A stretch of DNA of 64,000 nt, from assembly GCF_028372415.1 (NCBI RefSeq), contig NC_092875.1:341784623-341848622 (forward strand). The letters are read 5' to 3'. How positions within the stretch are numbered: the stretch's first letter is position 1; the number at the start of each line of letters is the position of its first letter. Below are positions 1 to 11,809 of this stretch, piece by piece. Source of the stretch: Notamacropus eugenii (taxonomy: Eukaryota; Chordata; Mammalia; Diprotodontia; Macropodidae). A program made the position numbers and the translations under genes. Under the pieces are notes generated by a model that was given only the letters and a program-made list of their open reading frames with translations, ran no database searches and was not told the DNA's origin.

Positions 1-390
1 GCCTATGATCCATTGGGTTGAAACTGGCTTATGGACCACGTTGCCAGTAAAACTTTAAAGTTAGCATGTCTACCTCATCTCAAAATTATCAGCAACATTG
101 AGTGTTCTGGTCTTACTGCGGATGTCTAGAACTTATCAGAGGTTTATATATCACAGGACCCTGACAGCAAAGTCTAAATGGCTTCCCTTGATTCAGCACT
201 TATTCTCAAGATATGATTGTTGGTTAATATATGATACAGTTTGCAAATTATGCTTCTTTGATCTTTGGGACATTCTGTACATGAGTTTTAGGTTGCCCTT
301 TTGCAATTTTACTTCCTGCTATTGCTACTTTATACTACACTGACTAAAGAGGGTAGTGGTGGTTATAACGAGATAGAATTTTGGCACAAC
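1..390. other. Repeat-poor stretch, no gene recognised
   Basis: No interspersed repeat or exon is recognised. The stretch is AT-rich, of mixed composition, with no simple repeats. An 81-codon ORF (98-343, +) has no recognisable domain and is probably chance. It could be unique or conserved non-coding DNA. Confidence 0.3.
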
Positions 391-1070
391 TCTAGTATGA
401 AGATAAAAGTTACGATGGAGAGTGAGACTCTGACCTAGGTACTGAATTCATTGAGAAAGGAGGAAAATTAGCCTGAGATTCAGGATAAAATGGCCACTAG
501 GATCAGGAATAGGACATGAATTTGGATAAAGTGAACCTCGTAGGTTGACAGGGTGGCTACATAAGACTGATAGAAAGTCTGGAATTGTCCATGGTTAACA
601 AGGGGTATTCTGACTCTCCCATAAGGACCTACTGGTCAGGGACTATTCAAAAAGATATAATCAGTTGTGGAAAAAATGACCCAGGGATGCAGTATCATGG
701 AGGAAATCCATATCTCAGCAAGGGCCAGAAGATGAAAGAAATAGGAAAGGAAGAATAAAATGAAAATAAGCTTGTTGATTATAAAGAGGGTATTTTAGAG
801 GGCAGAGTGGGGCAGATTTGGAGTGTGACATGGGGAGGTAGTGATGAGGTGATGGGAAGGAGGGAGTTGGGAACTGGGGGGGGTGGGTTATCTCTAGGAG
901 TCATGGGATCAGTAGTAATGGGATGGGGAGAGGATCAGGGAGTTCTGACATGTTAAGCCCTGGGGAATGAATCCCCCAAGAATATTAATAAATGGAAGGA
1001 GTTTCAACGAAGGCTGGTGATTAGAAGGTCCTAGACTGTCTTTAGTCCCTGCTTCTAAAGACCAGTAATC
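391..1070. other. Unassigned intergenic or intronic DNA
   Basis: I recognise no family here. Positions 770-935 are purine-rich, with a G-run near 876-888. No open frame of note. Confidence 0.3.
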
Positions 1071-1073
1071 AAT

Positions 1074-1290
1074 ATTGCTGTGGTCCAGGGATCTGGAAAC
1101 CAAGTCATCAGTCAGGAGGAGATATTGCTATGTTCCAAAGGTGATTTGAAACTTGACCTTGTTGCAAGTGGAAGTCTGGCCTCCAGAACCTTTGGCAAGA
1201 GGCAGGAGTTTTTGCTGTGTTCCAGGGAACTCCAGAAGCCTGCTAAGTTTGAGCAGAACCTAGCATTGTTGTGTCCAAACCTGGGACTTC
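1074..1290 (+). repeat. Degenerate local repeat of a 'ttgctgtgttccaggg'-like unit
   Basis: Near-copies of ttgctgtg(t/g)tccaggg occur at about 1074, 1124, 1211 and 1265, spaced about 50, 87 and 53 bp. This looks like a decayed minisatellite or a duplicated segment. The overlapping 89- and 70-codon ORFs on the two strands are by-products. Confidence 0.35.
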
Positions 1291-1297
1291 TGATTAA

Positions 1298-1925
1298 TTT
1301 ATTCAACAGAAACATATTAAGCACCTACCTTGTGCTTTTTTTTTTTTAAAGTCATTTAGTATTTTATTTTTCCCCAATTACATGTAAAAGCAATTTTTAA
1401 CGTTTGTTTTTAAAATTTTGAGTTCAAAATTCTCTCCCTCCCCTCCCTATCCCTCCACCCCACTGAAAAGGCAAGCAATTTTATATAGGTTTTACATGTG
1501 TAGTCAGGCAAAACATATTTCCATATTTGTCATGTTGTAAAAGAAAACATAGACCAAAAATAACCCCAAGAACAATCAAGTAAAAAGAGTATGCTTTGAT
1601 CTGTATTCAGATTCCATCAGTTCTTTCTCTGGGGACAGATAGCATTGTTCATCATGAGTCCTTCAGTTATCTTGGATCATTGTATTTCTGAGAACAGCTA
1701 AGTCATTCACAGCCAGCTGACCATCTTACACTGTTGCTGTTACTAAGTACAATGTTCTCCTGGTTTTACTCATTTCACTTTGCATCGGTTCATGTAAGTC
1801 TTCCCAGGTTTTTCTGAGAGCATACTATATACTTTTCAAAAAGAAAATAAACAGTCCTTACCCTCAGGGGACCTTACATTTTACTAGGGAGGTTGGGGTG
1901 GAGATTCAACATAGACACAGATAAG
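1298..1925 (-). mobile_element. L2 LINE 3' end, split by an L1
   Basis: The left part (1298-1335) reads as the reverse of the L2 end (attaagcacctaccttgtgc). The right part (about 1823-1925) resumes with the L2 motif acagtccttaccctcagggg. The L1 at 1336-1822 separates them, so the L2 is older. Confidence 0.6.
1336..1822 (-). mobile_element. L1/HAL1-type 3' end, 5'-truncated
   Basis: Starts with a T-run (a poly-A tail on the minus strand) followed by the 3'-UTR signature shared with the copies at 8022 and 36600 (ccaattacatgtaaaa, then gttttacatgtgtag). It is 5'-truncated at about 490 bp and nested in an L2 end. Confidence 0.75.
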
Positions 1926-2173
1926 TGAATAGAAAATCTCCTATGCCCAGCTAGGTATTCCTTCCACTATATAATACCAATGTTATCTACACAGGTTATC
2001 TACCCCATGCCTCACATTCTTGTTTAAAATATTTATTGTACTCTTGCATTATTACTTTTTAATAAGCTCTACGGAGTACAGAGCCACTTGCAAAGGTGAA
2101 GCAGGCTGGGTGATATGGAGCTCCATTCTCTAAAACAATGTTCATTTTACTTCCCAATGGACAAGTCAAAGAG

Positions 2174-2209
<36 letters not shown>

Positions 2210-2776
2210 TCACCAGAAGCTATATTCAGCTCAGATATGTCTTCCCCTACACAGTCTACCAATTAGAAATTAATTTGATTTAACATGTTCTTTGGGAATA
2301 TACATACCCGTTGGAAGGTTAAACTGATCAGACATTCACCCTTTAATTTTAATTGTGTTAATTAGATAATTGAATCAATATTCAAGAGCATTTTCAATGA
2401 ATGGGAATTTTGATGGAGGGAAGGACAAATGAAGATTGATTTTGGAGTATGAGTACTGAGGATCAGAACCTGAAATGAGAAGACATCACCTGATGAACAC
2501 AATGAACTAGGGAGCTTAATTCAAGGTGCTAAAGTGGACTTTACAGGTCTCACTATAGCTTGGTAGGATGTGGCTCAGGATTGGAATATAGAAATTCAGA
2601 AATAGCTAGTGAGATTAAATAGAAATGAAATAATATTAAGAAATTAAGTAACATTAAGAAAATATCATCAAATGAAGACTTTTCAAATTGGTGGGGAGAA
2701 GCATGGGGATTTGGATAAAGATCAATGGAGGAAGAAATAATTGTGATATTTTTCAAAGAGTATGCAACAAAAGGAA
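1926..2776. other. Unassigned DNA with one TG array
   Basis: No gene or clear transposon recognised. AT-rich around 2330-2400 (aattgtgttaattagataat). Holds the TG array listed separately. Confidence 0.3.
2175..2208 (+). repeat. (TG)n microsatellite, about 17 units
   Basis: Uninterrupted gt dinucleotides. The reverse-strand ORF through it encodes a Thr-His run and is not a gene. Confidence 0.95.
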
Positions 2777-3031
2777 GGAATAAGCATTTATTAAGCACCT
2801 ACTATGTTCCAGGAACTATACTAAGCCCTTTACAAATAGCACCTCATATGATTCTTACAACAACCCTGAGAGGTACTATTATTATCCTGATTTTACAGTG
2901 AAGGAAACCAAGGCAATTAGTTGCCTACGGTCACATACCTACTTAAATGACTGAGGTCATATTTGAACTCAGGTCTTTCTAACTCCCAGATCCAGCTCTC
3001 AATCTGCTACTGCATCATCTAGTTGCCTCTA
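2777..3031 (-). mobile_element. CORE-SINE (MIR3/Ther-like), reverse orientation
   Basis: Reverse-strand signature: cacctactatgttccagg, then attttacagtgaaggaaacc, ending with the complement of a tRNA-like head (catcatctagttgcctc). Confidence 0.65.
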
Positions 3032-3707
3032 TGGATCATCAAGCCAGGAAAGTTCAGGAAACAGACCATAGACCTGTCATGGAGATACAATCTAATGGTG
3101 ACATGCTTTCTGCATATTTTCTGGAATTCTCTGCCAATAGCAGGGTAGCTGACCCATTCCTGACATATCTCCTTCAAAATATTCATTCTGCAAAAGAATG
3201 AAGTGATGAGAAAAAGAAAGATGAGGAAAACTGTTGTTCTTCACCTGTGGCATCAAACGGGGTGGGATTTATTTGTTTGGAGTTCAGTCTGCTTTAAACC
3301 CTGATGATTCACAGCAGTGCTTAGTCATGTGGGTTTCATGCCTGCTGACTGAGCCAATCAGAAGCCAAGTCTTTGTTATATATACTGGGGGGTTCGTATT
3401 TTACTTGGGTAGCTCACTTGTGAGAAGGATCTTGTGATTATCTGGTGGAGACTCAGAGTGGCTATATGTTCAGACTCCCCAACTGCTCAGATGTAAATGC
3501 TCTCTCAATCCTGGGATGCATGTAAATTGTATGGCAATATTGCTCTGATTGAGGCAGTAGAGCCTTGTCTGTTGGTTTTGATAAAGATGAAAAGGTTGTT
3601 TGTTGAATAAATGGAAGGCTTGGCAACTTTGGGAATGTAAAAGATAAAAAGATGTGTCTGGAAGCATTTGTTTGAACTGATTAAAGTGATTGTTGACCCC
3701 TCAAAAA

Positions 3708-3721
3708 TTGCCTTTCCTTTT
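3708..3721 (+). repeat. 14-bp target-site duplication, left copy
   Basis: ttgcctttcctttt here and at 6316-6329, bounding the HAL1-like element. The undisturbed site is visible in the LTR-like copy at about 12365, where ttgcctttccttttag is contiguous. Confidence 0.8.
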
Positions 3722-4544
3722 TTTTGTTTATTTAAATTTATTTATTTAAGTTTTCAACATTCATTTCCACAAAATTTTGGGTTCCAAATTTTCTCCCCAT
3801 TTCTCCCCTCCCCCACCCCAAAACACCAAGCATTCTAATTACCCCTATCACCAGATGTGTCCTCACTTCTAACATCCCTTCCTTCCCTTATCCCTATCTT
3901 CACTTTTGTCCTGAAGGGCAAGATAAATTTCTATACCCCATTACTTGTATTTCCTAGTTGCAAGAACAATACTCAACAGTTGTTCCTAAAACTTTGAGTT
4001 CCAGCTTCTCTTCATTCCTCCCTCCCCACCCATTCCCTTTGGGAAGGCAAGCAATTCATATAGGCCATATCTGTGTAGTTTTGCAAATGACTTCCATAAT
4101 AGTCGTGTTGTGTAAGACTAACTATATTCCCTCCATCCTATCCTGCGCCCCATTTCTTCTATTCTCTCTTTTGATCCTATCCCTCCCCAAAATTGCTCCC
4201 TCCTTCCACTGCCCTCCCTTTCATTATCCCCCCCACCCTGCTTATCCCCTTCTCCCCCACTATCCTGTATTGTAAGATAGATTTTCATACCAAAATGAGT
4301 GTGCATTTTATTCCTTCCTTTAGTTAAATGTGATGAGAGTAAGCTTCATGTTTTTTCCTCTCACCTCTCGCCTTTTTCCCTCCACTGAAAAGTCTTTTAC
4401 TTGCCTCTTTTATGAGAGATAATTTGCCCCATTCCATTTCTCCCTTTCTCCTCCCAATATATTTCTCTCTCACTGCTTAATTTCATTATTTTAAGATATG
4501 ATCCAATCCTATTCAACTCACCTTGTGCTCTCTGTCTCTCTTTC

Positions 4545-4561
4545 TGTGTGTGTGTGTGTGT

Positions 4562-4597
<36 letters not shown>
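4545..4597 (+). repeat. (TG)n microsatellite inside HAL1 3' UTR
   Basis: TG repeats interrupted once by 'ta'. They sit at the same place in the 3' UTR as the array at 38609-38657 in element 5, so the repeat was probably carried by that subfamily. Confidence 0.95.
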
Positions 4598-4600
<3 letters not shown>

Positions 4601-4789
4601 CCTACCAAGTACCCAGATACTGAAAAAAGTTTCAAGATTTACAAATATTGTCTTTCCATGGAGGAATGCAAACAGTTCAACTTTAGTAAGTCCCTTATGA
4701 TTTCTCTTTGCTGTTTACCTTTTCATGCTTCTCTTCATTCTTGTGTTTGAAGGTCAAATTTTCTTTCTAGCTCTGGTCTTTTCATCAAG

Positions 4790-5560
4790 AATGGTTGAAA
4801 GACCTCAATTTCATTGAAAGACCATTTTTTCCCCCTGAAGTATTATACTCAGTTTTTCTGGGTAGGTGATTCTTGGTTTTAGTCCTAGTTCCTTTGGCTT
4901 CTGGAATATCATATTCCATGCCCTTCAATCCCTTAATGTAGAAGCTGCTAGATCTTGTGTTATCCTGATTGTATTTCCACAATACTTGATTGTTTCTTTC
5001 TAGCTGCTTGCAATATTTTCTCCTTGACCTGGGAACTCTGGAATTTGGCCACAATGTTCCTAGGAGTTTCTCTTTTTGGATCTCTTTCAGGAGGTGATTG
5101 GTGGATTCTTTCAATATTTATTTTGCCCCCTGGTTCTAGAATATCAGGGCAGTTTTCCTTGATAATTTCATGAAAGATGATGTCTAGGCTCTTTTGCCAA
5201 TTGAATTAGCCTGTTTTTAAAGGTGTTACTTTCTTCAGCATTTTTTTGGGTCTCCTTTAGCAAGCTGTTGACCTACTTTTCATGCTTTTCTTGCCTCTCT
5301 CTCATTTCTCTTTCCAATTTTTCCTCCACCTCTCTTACTTGATTTTCAAAATCCTTTTTGACTCTTCCATAGCCTGAGCCCATTGAATATTTATTTTGGA
5401 TGTTTGGGATACAGAAGCCTTGACTTTTTTGTCTTTCCCTGATGGTAAGCATTGTTCTTCCTCATCTGAAAGGATGGGAGAAGAGATCTGTTCACCAAGA
5501 AAGTAACCTTCTATAGTCTTATTTTTCCCCCCTTTTTTGGGCATTTTCCCCAACCAGTTA
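4790..5560 (-). pseudogene. ORF1p-like relic of HAL1 element 1
   Basis: Broken frames retain L1 ORF1p C-terminal features: a stretch like ERDPKRN...SRVKEK...QLER and a tail YDIPEAKGTRTKTKNHLP followed by GGKNGLSMK. The N-terminal part (5335-5553) keeps the basic, Lys-rich start (GKDKKVKAS, INIQWAQAMEESKR). ORF1p is an RNA-binding trimeric chaperone. This copy cannot encode it because of frameshifts and stops. Confidence 0.65.
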
Positions 5561-6392
5561 CTTGACTTTTGGGTCCTTTGTCAAGAGTAGGATATACTCT
5601 GGGAATCTGTGAGATCTCAGTTCCTCCAAGGTGGGACGATCAAGCGTGTATTGGTCTGGATGCAGAGAGGGATTTTTGTGCCTAGAATCTTAACAGTTAC
5701 CTCTCCACAGCCACCTGGCCTCCAGTTCAGCCAAGTCATAACTGGGGGCTGATTTTCAGATAAGCTGGATAGGCAGGGCCACCATTCAGTGTGAGACAAA
5801 GACCAGCTTGGCCAGGGCCTCCACACAGTGCTGAGGTAAGACTCAACTCTTCAGTGCCCCCAGGGATTTTTATGCTCCAACAATGGAGCTGTCATTACGA
5901 GCTGCTGTGCAGCCTTTGTGGTTGCTGCCTGCTGCTGGAGCTGTGGGAAGGCCCTTCTCCCTTCCTGGCCAGCTGAAAATACCCTGTTACTGACCTTTGG
6001 CACCTGTGGGTTGAGGGATCTGGGAACTCCTGCTACTGGGACTGCGGATTCTACGACTGGAGATTCCGCCCCCAAGGGCTATTCACGAGTGACGCAGCGT
6101 GGCCAAGGCTGGGCTGGGCTCTGCGCTCTGCTCCTTGTCTGGTGGAACCAACATTTCCTGTGGGTCTTTCAGGTTGCCCTGGGCTGGAAATCTTCTCCAC
6201 TCTGTTGTTCTCCACTTCTGCTGCTCCAGAATTTGTAGAGAGTCCCTCTCTACAGGTATTTTATGGGCTGTGTGGGGAGATGCTGCGTTTTGTGTGTCTT
6301 TCTATTCCGCCATCTTTGCCTTTCCTTTTATAAATGCAGATTTAAGAACCTGTGATAGGCCCCCCTGTGTATGTTGGGGTGCTTACTGACAC

Positions 6393-7302
6393 ACCAATAA
6401 AGAGGAACTTGTTGCAAAAGAAGAATTGATAGGGACTTCAGGAGGCCTCAGGAAGGTATAGCCTGACATATAGAAGAAATTCAGGGTTTAAAGAAGATAT
6501 AGATTGGAATTCTATAGCCTGAAAATCTACAGGGGAAGTCAGGCCAAGAAGGTTGGGAAACTCTCAAGAATGATTTTCTAATGATACAAATGCAAACAAT
6601 TCCAATAAGGATGGATGAAAAGGGTTAGTGGCATAAAGAAACTAAGATGTGGATTCCCAGGGAAATCATCAACTAACTTAGATTTTTGAAAGACACAGAA
6701 GCATGGGAAAGTAACTGAGAAGGAACACAGAAAAGTGGCAGAAGTCTGTCATCAGAGGTATGCTAGTAAATCTTTAATAACTGGCTCTCCAGGAAAAAAA
6801 AAAAAAGAAAGCTGGACACTCTTAAGTTTAATCTGCATTTAAAAAATTTTCTCTATTGCTTTCTTAAATCTTTACAGGTTAGCAAACTATGCCCTCTCCC
6901 TCCCACTCCAGTTACTGTCTGTTTTTGTACTGCCCAAGAACTAAAAATGGTCTTTACATTTTAAAATAATATTTTATTGAATTTAAATATATAAAAAAGC
7001 ATTCTTACTTCCTAGGTCTTCCAAACTGGCATTGGGGCTGGATTTAATTTGAAGCCACAGTTTGCTGCCCTGAAAAAAAAATAATCAAGGTCCAATTTGC
7101 GGTATTTCCCAGGTATAAATACTTACCCTGAAAATTTTACAGTCAGTTCTCATAAACCAGTACAGTGACTCAACTGCCCCTGCCTGTCAGAATAGTGAGT
7201 GCCAGAAATGCTAAAGCCTGGCTGCTAATGAGTACGAAAAGTGACAAAAATGATGGGTGCAGTCAGGTAATGTAAGAAAGATAGGGTCCATTGATTGTGG
7301 CA

Positions 7303-7304
<2 letters not shown>
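6393..7304. other. Unassigned DNA
   Basis: No recognisable gene or repeat family. Contains a short A-run near 6793 and AT-rich sequence around 6960-7000. Confidence 0.3.

Positions 7305-7341
<37 letters not shown>
7305..7341 (+). repeat. (CA)n microsatellite
   Basis: About 18 uninterrupted ca units. The 70-codon ORF starting at 7295 is a translation through it. Confidence 0.95.
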
Positions 7342-7342
<1 letters not shown>

Positions 7343-7344
<2 letters not shown>

Positions 7345-7430
7345 CAATGATTGTTTTTTTTATCCCTTGTTCTTGAGGACCAATGACATTAAGAGGGTGA
7401 TGTCAACTATGATAATGAATGACAGAGAGG
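7343..7430 (+). mobile_element. Fragment of dispersed repeat B (gtccttcattctcgaagaggacca family)
   Basis: Diverged head of the repeat seen in longer form at 13662, 28895 and 52920: tgttcttgaggaccaatgac, then gggtgatgtcaactatga. Family name not established from sequence alone. Confidence 0.45.
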
Positions 7431-7499
7431 AGGCAGAGATACTTCACTTTTTTTTCCCTATTCTCTTTACCAAGGAGAATGATTTTCTTCAAACTGCAA

Positions 7500-7940
7500 A
7501 AAAATAAAACAAAAAATGGTTACCAGGGAGTTAAGGTCCAAGCTAAGTGAGGACATGGTAAGAGTGGCCAATGAGTTCAAGGTACCAAACCTAAACCAAT
7601 CATGTTCCAAAGAGACTGATCAGGATTGCTCTGCTGCTGCAGATGATTTGTGGGAAAAAAATATTAAGAACAGACTATGTTCCTCAGTTCTGAAGATAGA
7701 TAAATATTATCCTGATTTTTTGAAAAGGGAAGATGTGACAAATTATTAAAAATGTAGGTGCTGTAGCTTTGATTTGTACCAAATTCTAGAACAAATAATT
7801 AACATTTATGAACATTTAGAAAGGGGAATGGTGATCACTAGGAGCACCTTCATGAATTTATGAAGGACAAGTCAAATCAGTTCAACCTTGTTTCTTCTTT
7901 TAACAGAGCTTTTACTTGTGGTATGGAGGTGACTTTGGAC
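7500..7940 (+). mobile_element. CR1/L3-like reverse transcriptase fragment
   Basis: Between 7780 and 7935 the plus strand reads, with breaks, like a CR1-group RT segment: ILEQIINIYEHLERG followed in another frame by HEFMKDKSNQFNLVSSFNRA, resembling the 'QHGF..GKSC.TNLI.F.D' block. The upstream 77-codon ORF (7516-7749) is in the same stretch and may be an earlier piece of the element, but is not recognised. Badly decayed. Confidence 0.4.
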
Positions 7941-7942
7941 TA

Positions 7943-7990
7943 TGCAGGAAGCTATGTGGTTCTGTGAATAGACTACTGGGCCTGGAATTA
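7943..7990 (+). mobile_element. SINE1-type head fragment
   Basis: Resembles the tRNA-like head of the plus-strand SINE at 28192: gaatagactactgggcctgg. Truncated after the head. Confidence 0.45.
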
Positions 7991-8021
7991 GGACATTGTT
8001 GCTGTCTAGTTGCATCCAACT

Positions 8022-11000
8022 TTTTTCCCTTTTTATTTTCTAAAATTCATTTAGTATTTTACTTTTACTTAGTTATATGTAAAAACAATTTTTAACATTT
8101 GTTTTTAAAACTTTGAGTTCCAAATTCTCCACTCCCTTGAGAAGGCAAGTAATTTTATATAGGTTTTATATGAAGTCATGTTGTAAAAAAGAAAATATAG
8201 ACAAAAAATAAAGAAAAATAAAGTAAAAAAGTGTGCTTCAGTCTGTATTCAAACACGATAAGTTCTTTCTCTGGAGACAGATGGCATTTTTCATCCTAAG
8301 TCCTTCAGAGTTGTCTTGGATTGTTGTGTTACTGAGAATAGCTAAGTCATTCACAGCTGACCATCTTACAATACTGCTGTTACTTTGTACACAGTACTTT
8401 TCACTTTGCATTGGTCCATGCAAGTCTTTCCAGGTTTTTCTGAGAGCATCCTGCTCATCATTTCTTATAGTCCAGTAGTATTTCATCATAATCACATGCC
8501 ACAATTTGTTCAGCCATTCCCCAGTTGATGGACATCTCTTAATTCCCAATTCTTTGCCCCCAGAAAAGAGCTGTTATATTTTTGTACACATAGGTCCTTT
8601 TCCTTTTTGGTTTTTTATCCCTTTGGCCATAGTTCCAAGTTGCTTTATAGAATGGTTGAATCAGTTTACAACTCCATTAACAGTACATCAATGTCTCACT
8701 TTTCTCACATCCCCTCTGACATTTGTCACTTACCTTTTCTGTTCCATTAGCCAATCTAACAGGTATGAGGTAGTACGTTAGAATTGTTTCAATTTGCATT
8801 TCTCCAATCAATAGTGAGTTAGAGCATTTTTTCATATGAATCATAGATAGCTTTGATTACTTCATCTGAAAATTGATCATATCTTTTGATCATTTATCAA
8901 TTGGGGACTGGCTCTTATTTTTATAAATTTGACTCAGTTCTCTATATGTTTGAGAAATGAGGCCTTCATCAAAGAAACTTGCTTCAAAACTTTTTTCACA
9001 GTTACTATTGTTGTATTTCCTTCAATTTTATTTTCCCCACTCTCCCATGTTTATTCCATTCTCTCTGCTTTCACCAAGTCTCTCCTCAAAAGTATTTTGG
9101 TTCTGATACTCCCTTCTTTTGTCTGCCCTCCCTTCTATCATACCCTTCTTCTCTTATCTCCTTCCACTCCAACTTTCCTGTAGGATAAGATAGATTTCTA
9201 TACCCAATTGAGTGTGTATGTTATTCCCTCTTTGAGACAATTCTGATGAGAGTAAGTTTCACTTACTCTCCCTTACCTTCCTCTTTTTTCCTCTCCACTG
9301 TAGAAGCTCTTTCTTGCCGCTTTTATGTGAGATAATTTACCCCATTCTGTCTCTCCTTTTCCCTTTCTTCCAGAACATTTCTCTCTCACCCCTTAATTTT
9401 ATTTTTTTAGATGTCATTCCTTCATATTCAATTCACACCTGTCCCCTCTGTCTACATATACTCCTTTTAACTGCTCTCATAATGAGAAAATTCTTATAAG
9501 TTACAAGTATTATCTTCCCATGTAGGAATGAAATAGTTTAATGTTATTAAGTCCCTTATGATTTCCCTTTTCTTTTTTATGCTTCCCTTTACCTTTTTAT
9601 GCTTCTCTTGAGTCTTGTATTTGAAAGTCAAATTTTCTATTCAGTTCTGGTTTTTTCATCATTTCATCATTCATTCCAAGAATGCTTGGAAGTCTTCTAT
9701 TTCATTGAATGTCCATTTCTTTTCCCACCTGAAGGAATATACTTAGTTTTGCTGGGTAGATGACTCTTGGTTGTAATCCTAGCTCTTTTACCCTCTGGAA
9801 TATCATATTCCAAGCCCTCCAATACTTTTAATGTAGAAGCTGCTAAATCTTGTATTATTCTGACTGTGGTTCCAGCATACTTGAATTGTTTCTTTGTGAC
9901 TGCTTGCAATATTTTCTCTTTGACCTGGGAGCTCTGGAATTTAGCTATAATATTCCTTAGAGTTTTCATTTTGGAATCTCTTCAGGAGGTGATCAGTGAA
10001 TTCTTTCAGTTTCTATTTTATCTTCTGATTCTAGAATATTAGGGCAGTTTTCCTTGATAATTTCTTGAAAGATGATGTCTAGGTTCTTTCTTTGATCATG
10101 GTTTTCAGGTAGTCCAATAATTTTTAATTTATCTCTGTTGGATCTATTTTCCAGGTCAGTTATTTTTCCAATGAGATATTTCACATTGTCTTCTATTTTT
10201 TCATTCTTTTGGTTTTGTTTTATTGTTTCTTGATTTCTCAGAAAGTCATTAGCTTCCATTTGCTCTGTTCTAATTTTTAAGGAATTATTTTTTTCAGTGA
10301 GCTTTTGTACTTCCTTTTTCATTTGGCTAATTCTACTTTTTAAGGAGTTTTTTTCTAAAGTGAATTTTTTGTGTCTCTTTTGCCATTTGGCCTACTCTGT
10401 TTTTTAAGGTGTTATTTACTTTAATTTTTTTGTGTGTGTCTCCTTTACCAAACTGTTGACTTGTTTTTCGTGATTTTTTTTGCATCACTTTCATTTCTCT
10501 TCCCAATTTTTCCTCTACTTCTTTTACTTGATTTTCAAAATCCTTTTTGAACTTTTCCATGGCCTGAGACCAATTCATATTTTTCTTGGAGGCTTTGGGT
10601 GTAGTAGTGTTGATTTTGTTGTCTTGGGAGCGTGTTTTGATCTTCCTCGTCACCATAGTAACTTTCTATGGTCAGAATTTTTTTGTTGTTTGCTCATTTC
10701 CCCCCCTCTATTTCTTGACTTTTAACTCTGCTAAAGTGGGACTCTCCTTCCAGAGTGGAGGGCACACTGCCCCAAGCTTCAGGGTTTTTGTGCAGCTATT
10801 TTCAGAGATACCTCTAGGGATCCATAAATTTTCAGTTCTTCCAAAGTAATATGATCTAAGGAGAGGTGTTTAATCTTCTCCTGGTCTGTTTTCTGGTCTG
10901 TGAGAAACCACAAGCACTCTTTTCTGGCCTGGCACTGTGACAAGGGTCCCTGCTCTGCTGTGGCCACAAGTTCTGATGTACTAGTGCTATTTATCACCCT

Positions 11001-11421
11001 GGGACTGCCAACCAGAACAGGGACTCAGATATGAATATAGGCAAAGCAACAGAGTCCTGACTGCAGTGCTAGCAAACAGACCCCTGTAATCTTCTTTTGA
11101 CCATTTGTTCTATCCCCTTATTGTCTGTGGGCTGAGAACTTTGGAAGCATCAGCAAGTGTTGCTGACTTAATCATTCCCAAGACCTGTTCTTGGTTTGCT
11201 GAGGCTGACTCTGTGCTGGCACAGCCTGTCCTGGATTCTGCTCCACTCTCACCCTGGGATGACAGACTTTTCCTACTGACTTTCTAAATTGTTTTTGGCT
11301 AGAGAATTATTCCACCCCATCCTTTTGTGGGTTCTGTTGCTCCAGAAATTGTTTTATGGTTTTATTTAAAGGTATTTGGGAGGAAAGCTCAGGTGAGTTG
11401 CTGCCTTTTCTCCACCATCTT
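8022..11421 (-). mobile_element. Near-complete HAL1-like LINE, element 2 (long 3' UTR)
   Basis: Minus-strand order: 5' leader (11421 to about 10660, beginning caaagatggtggagaaaagg), decayed ORF1 (about 10660-9690), then a long 3' UTR (9690-8022, about 1.65 kb) with the tract cacagttactattgttg and the terminal signature ccaattacatgtaaaa-like. No ORF2. Its 3' UTR is about 0.6 kb longer than that of element 1 and lacks the TG array, so it is a different subfamily. It is inserted in a SINE. Confidence 0.75.
9690..10660 (-). pseudogene. ORF1p-like relic of HAL1 element 2
   Basis: Three consecutive open pieces (10656-10333, 10322-9993, 9969-9697) cover most of an L1 ORF1p: a Lys-rich start MVTRKIKTRSQDNKINTTTP, a coiled-coil-like segment (EEKLGREMK, LTEKNNSLKIRTEQMEANDF), the RRM entry ITDLENRSNRDKLKIIGLPE, and the C-terminal domain (SSQVKEKILQAVTKKQ, RIIQDLAASTLK). 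Frameshifts separate the pieces. It is the best preserved in domain order of the copies here. Confidence 0.75.
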
Positions 11422-11689
11422 TGTGTCTGACTCTTTGTGATCCCATTTGGGGTTTTCCTGGTAAAGACACTGGAGTGGTTTGCCATTTCTTTCTTCAGCT
11501 CATTTTACAGATGGAAAAACTGAAGCAAACAGGATTAAGTGACTTGCCCAGGGTCATACAACTAGTAAATATCTGAGGTCAGGTTTGAACTTAGGTCTTC
11601 CCAACTCCAGGACCAGCACTCTATCCACTGTGCCACAACTACCCTTCAAACAAAAATGCTTTGCCCTTCCTAACAGGGATAGGGATTGA

Positions 11690-11800
11690 ACCTGAGATTT
11701 CATTGACATAAGGAATTATCAGATGAGAAATGCTTCCACCAATGCAGCTGGGTATGTTAGGCAGTTAGGAAGATCTGAGTTCAAGTCTGCCCTCAGACAC
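11690..11800 (-). mobile_element. Mon-type CORE-SINE fragment
   Basis: Short piece (aaggaattatcagatgagaa, then caccaatgcagctgggtatg) matching the tail half of the reverse-oriented elements at 26060 and 35360. Confidence 0.4.
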
Positions 11801-11809
11801 TGTGATGGC

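Larger units (their letters stand above)
3722..6315 (-). mobile_element. Near-complete HAL1-like (ORF1-only) LINE, element 1
   Basis: Minus-strand order: 5' leader (about 6315-5560, starting just after the target duplication with aaagatggcggaatag), a decayed ORF1 (about 5560-4790), then directly a roughly 1.07-kb 3' UTR ending in an A-tail at 3722. No ORF2 lies between ORF1 and the 3' UTR, which is the half-L1 architecture. Exact 14-bp duplications flank it, so the insertion is complete at both ends. It would have needed L1 enzymes in trans, and frameshifts and stops make it dead. Confidence 0.75.
3230..6392 (+). repeat. LTR-like repeat, copy 1, split by HAL1 insertion
   Basis: Left part 3230-3721, right part 6316-6392. 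The segment attaaagtgattgttgaccc and the 3' segment ending cctgtgtatg...gcttactgacaca recur at 11810-12445 and 26376-26915. The left part has a CCAAT box (gccaatcag, about 3353), a TATA-like ttatatatac (3377-3386) and an aataaa (about 3605), in the order expected of an LTR. No internal retroviral region was found beside it. The family is unnamed here; a different non-coding repeat is possible. Confidence 0.5.
7990..11647 (-). mobile_element. SINE1-type element split by HAL1 element 2
   Basis: The tail end (7990-8021, gttgctgtctagttgcatcc) and the body (11421-11647: tgtctgactctttgtgatcc ... cagctcattttacagatgg ... ccactgtgccacaac) are two halves of one reverse-oriented tRNA-derived SINE. The sequence around the break (catccaactttt / gtctgactcttt) looks like a diverged target duplication. 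Confidence 0.65.

Noticed and set aside
7516..7749. 77-codon ORF as a small gene
   Set aside because: Lies in a decayed CR1/L3-like stretch; no recognisable domain or conserved start context.
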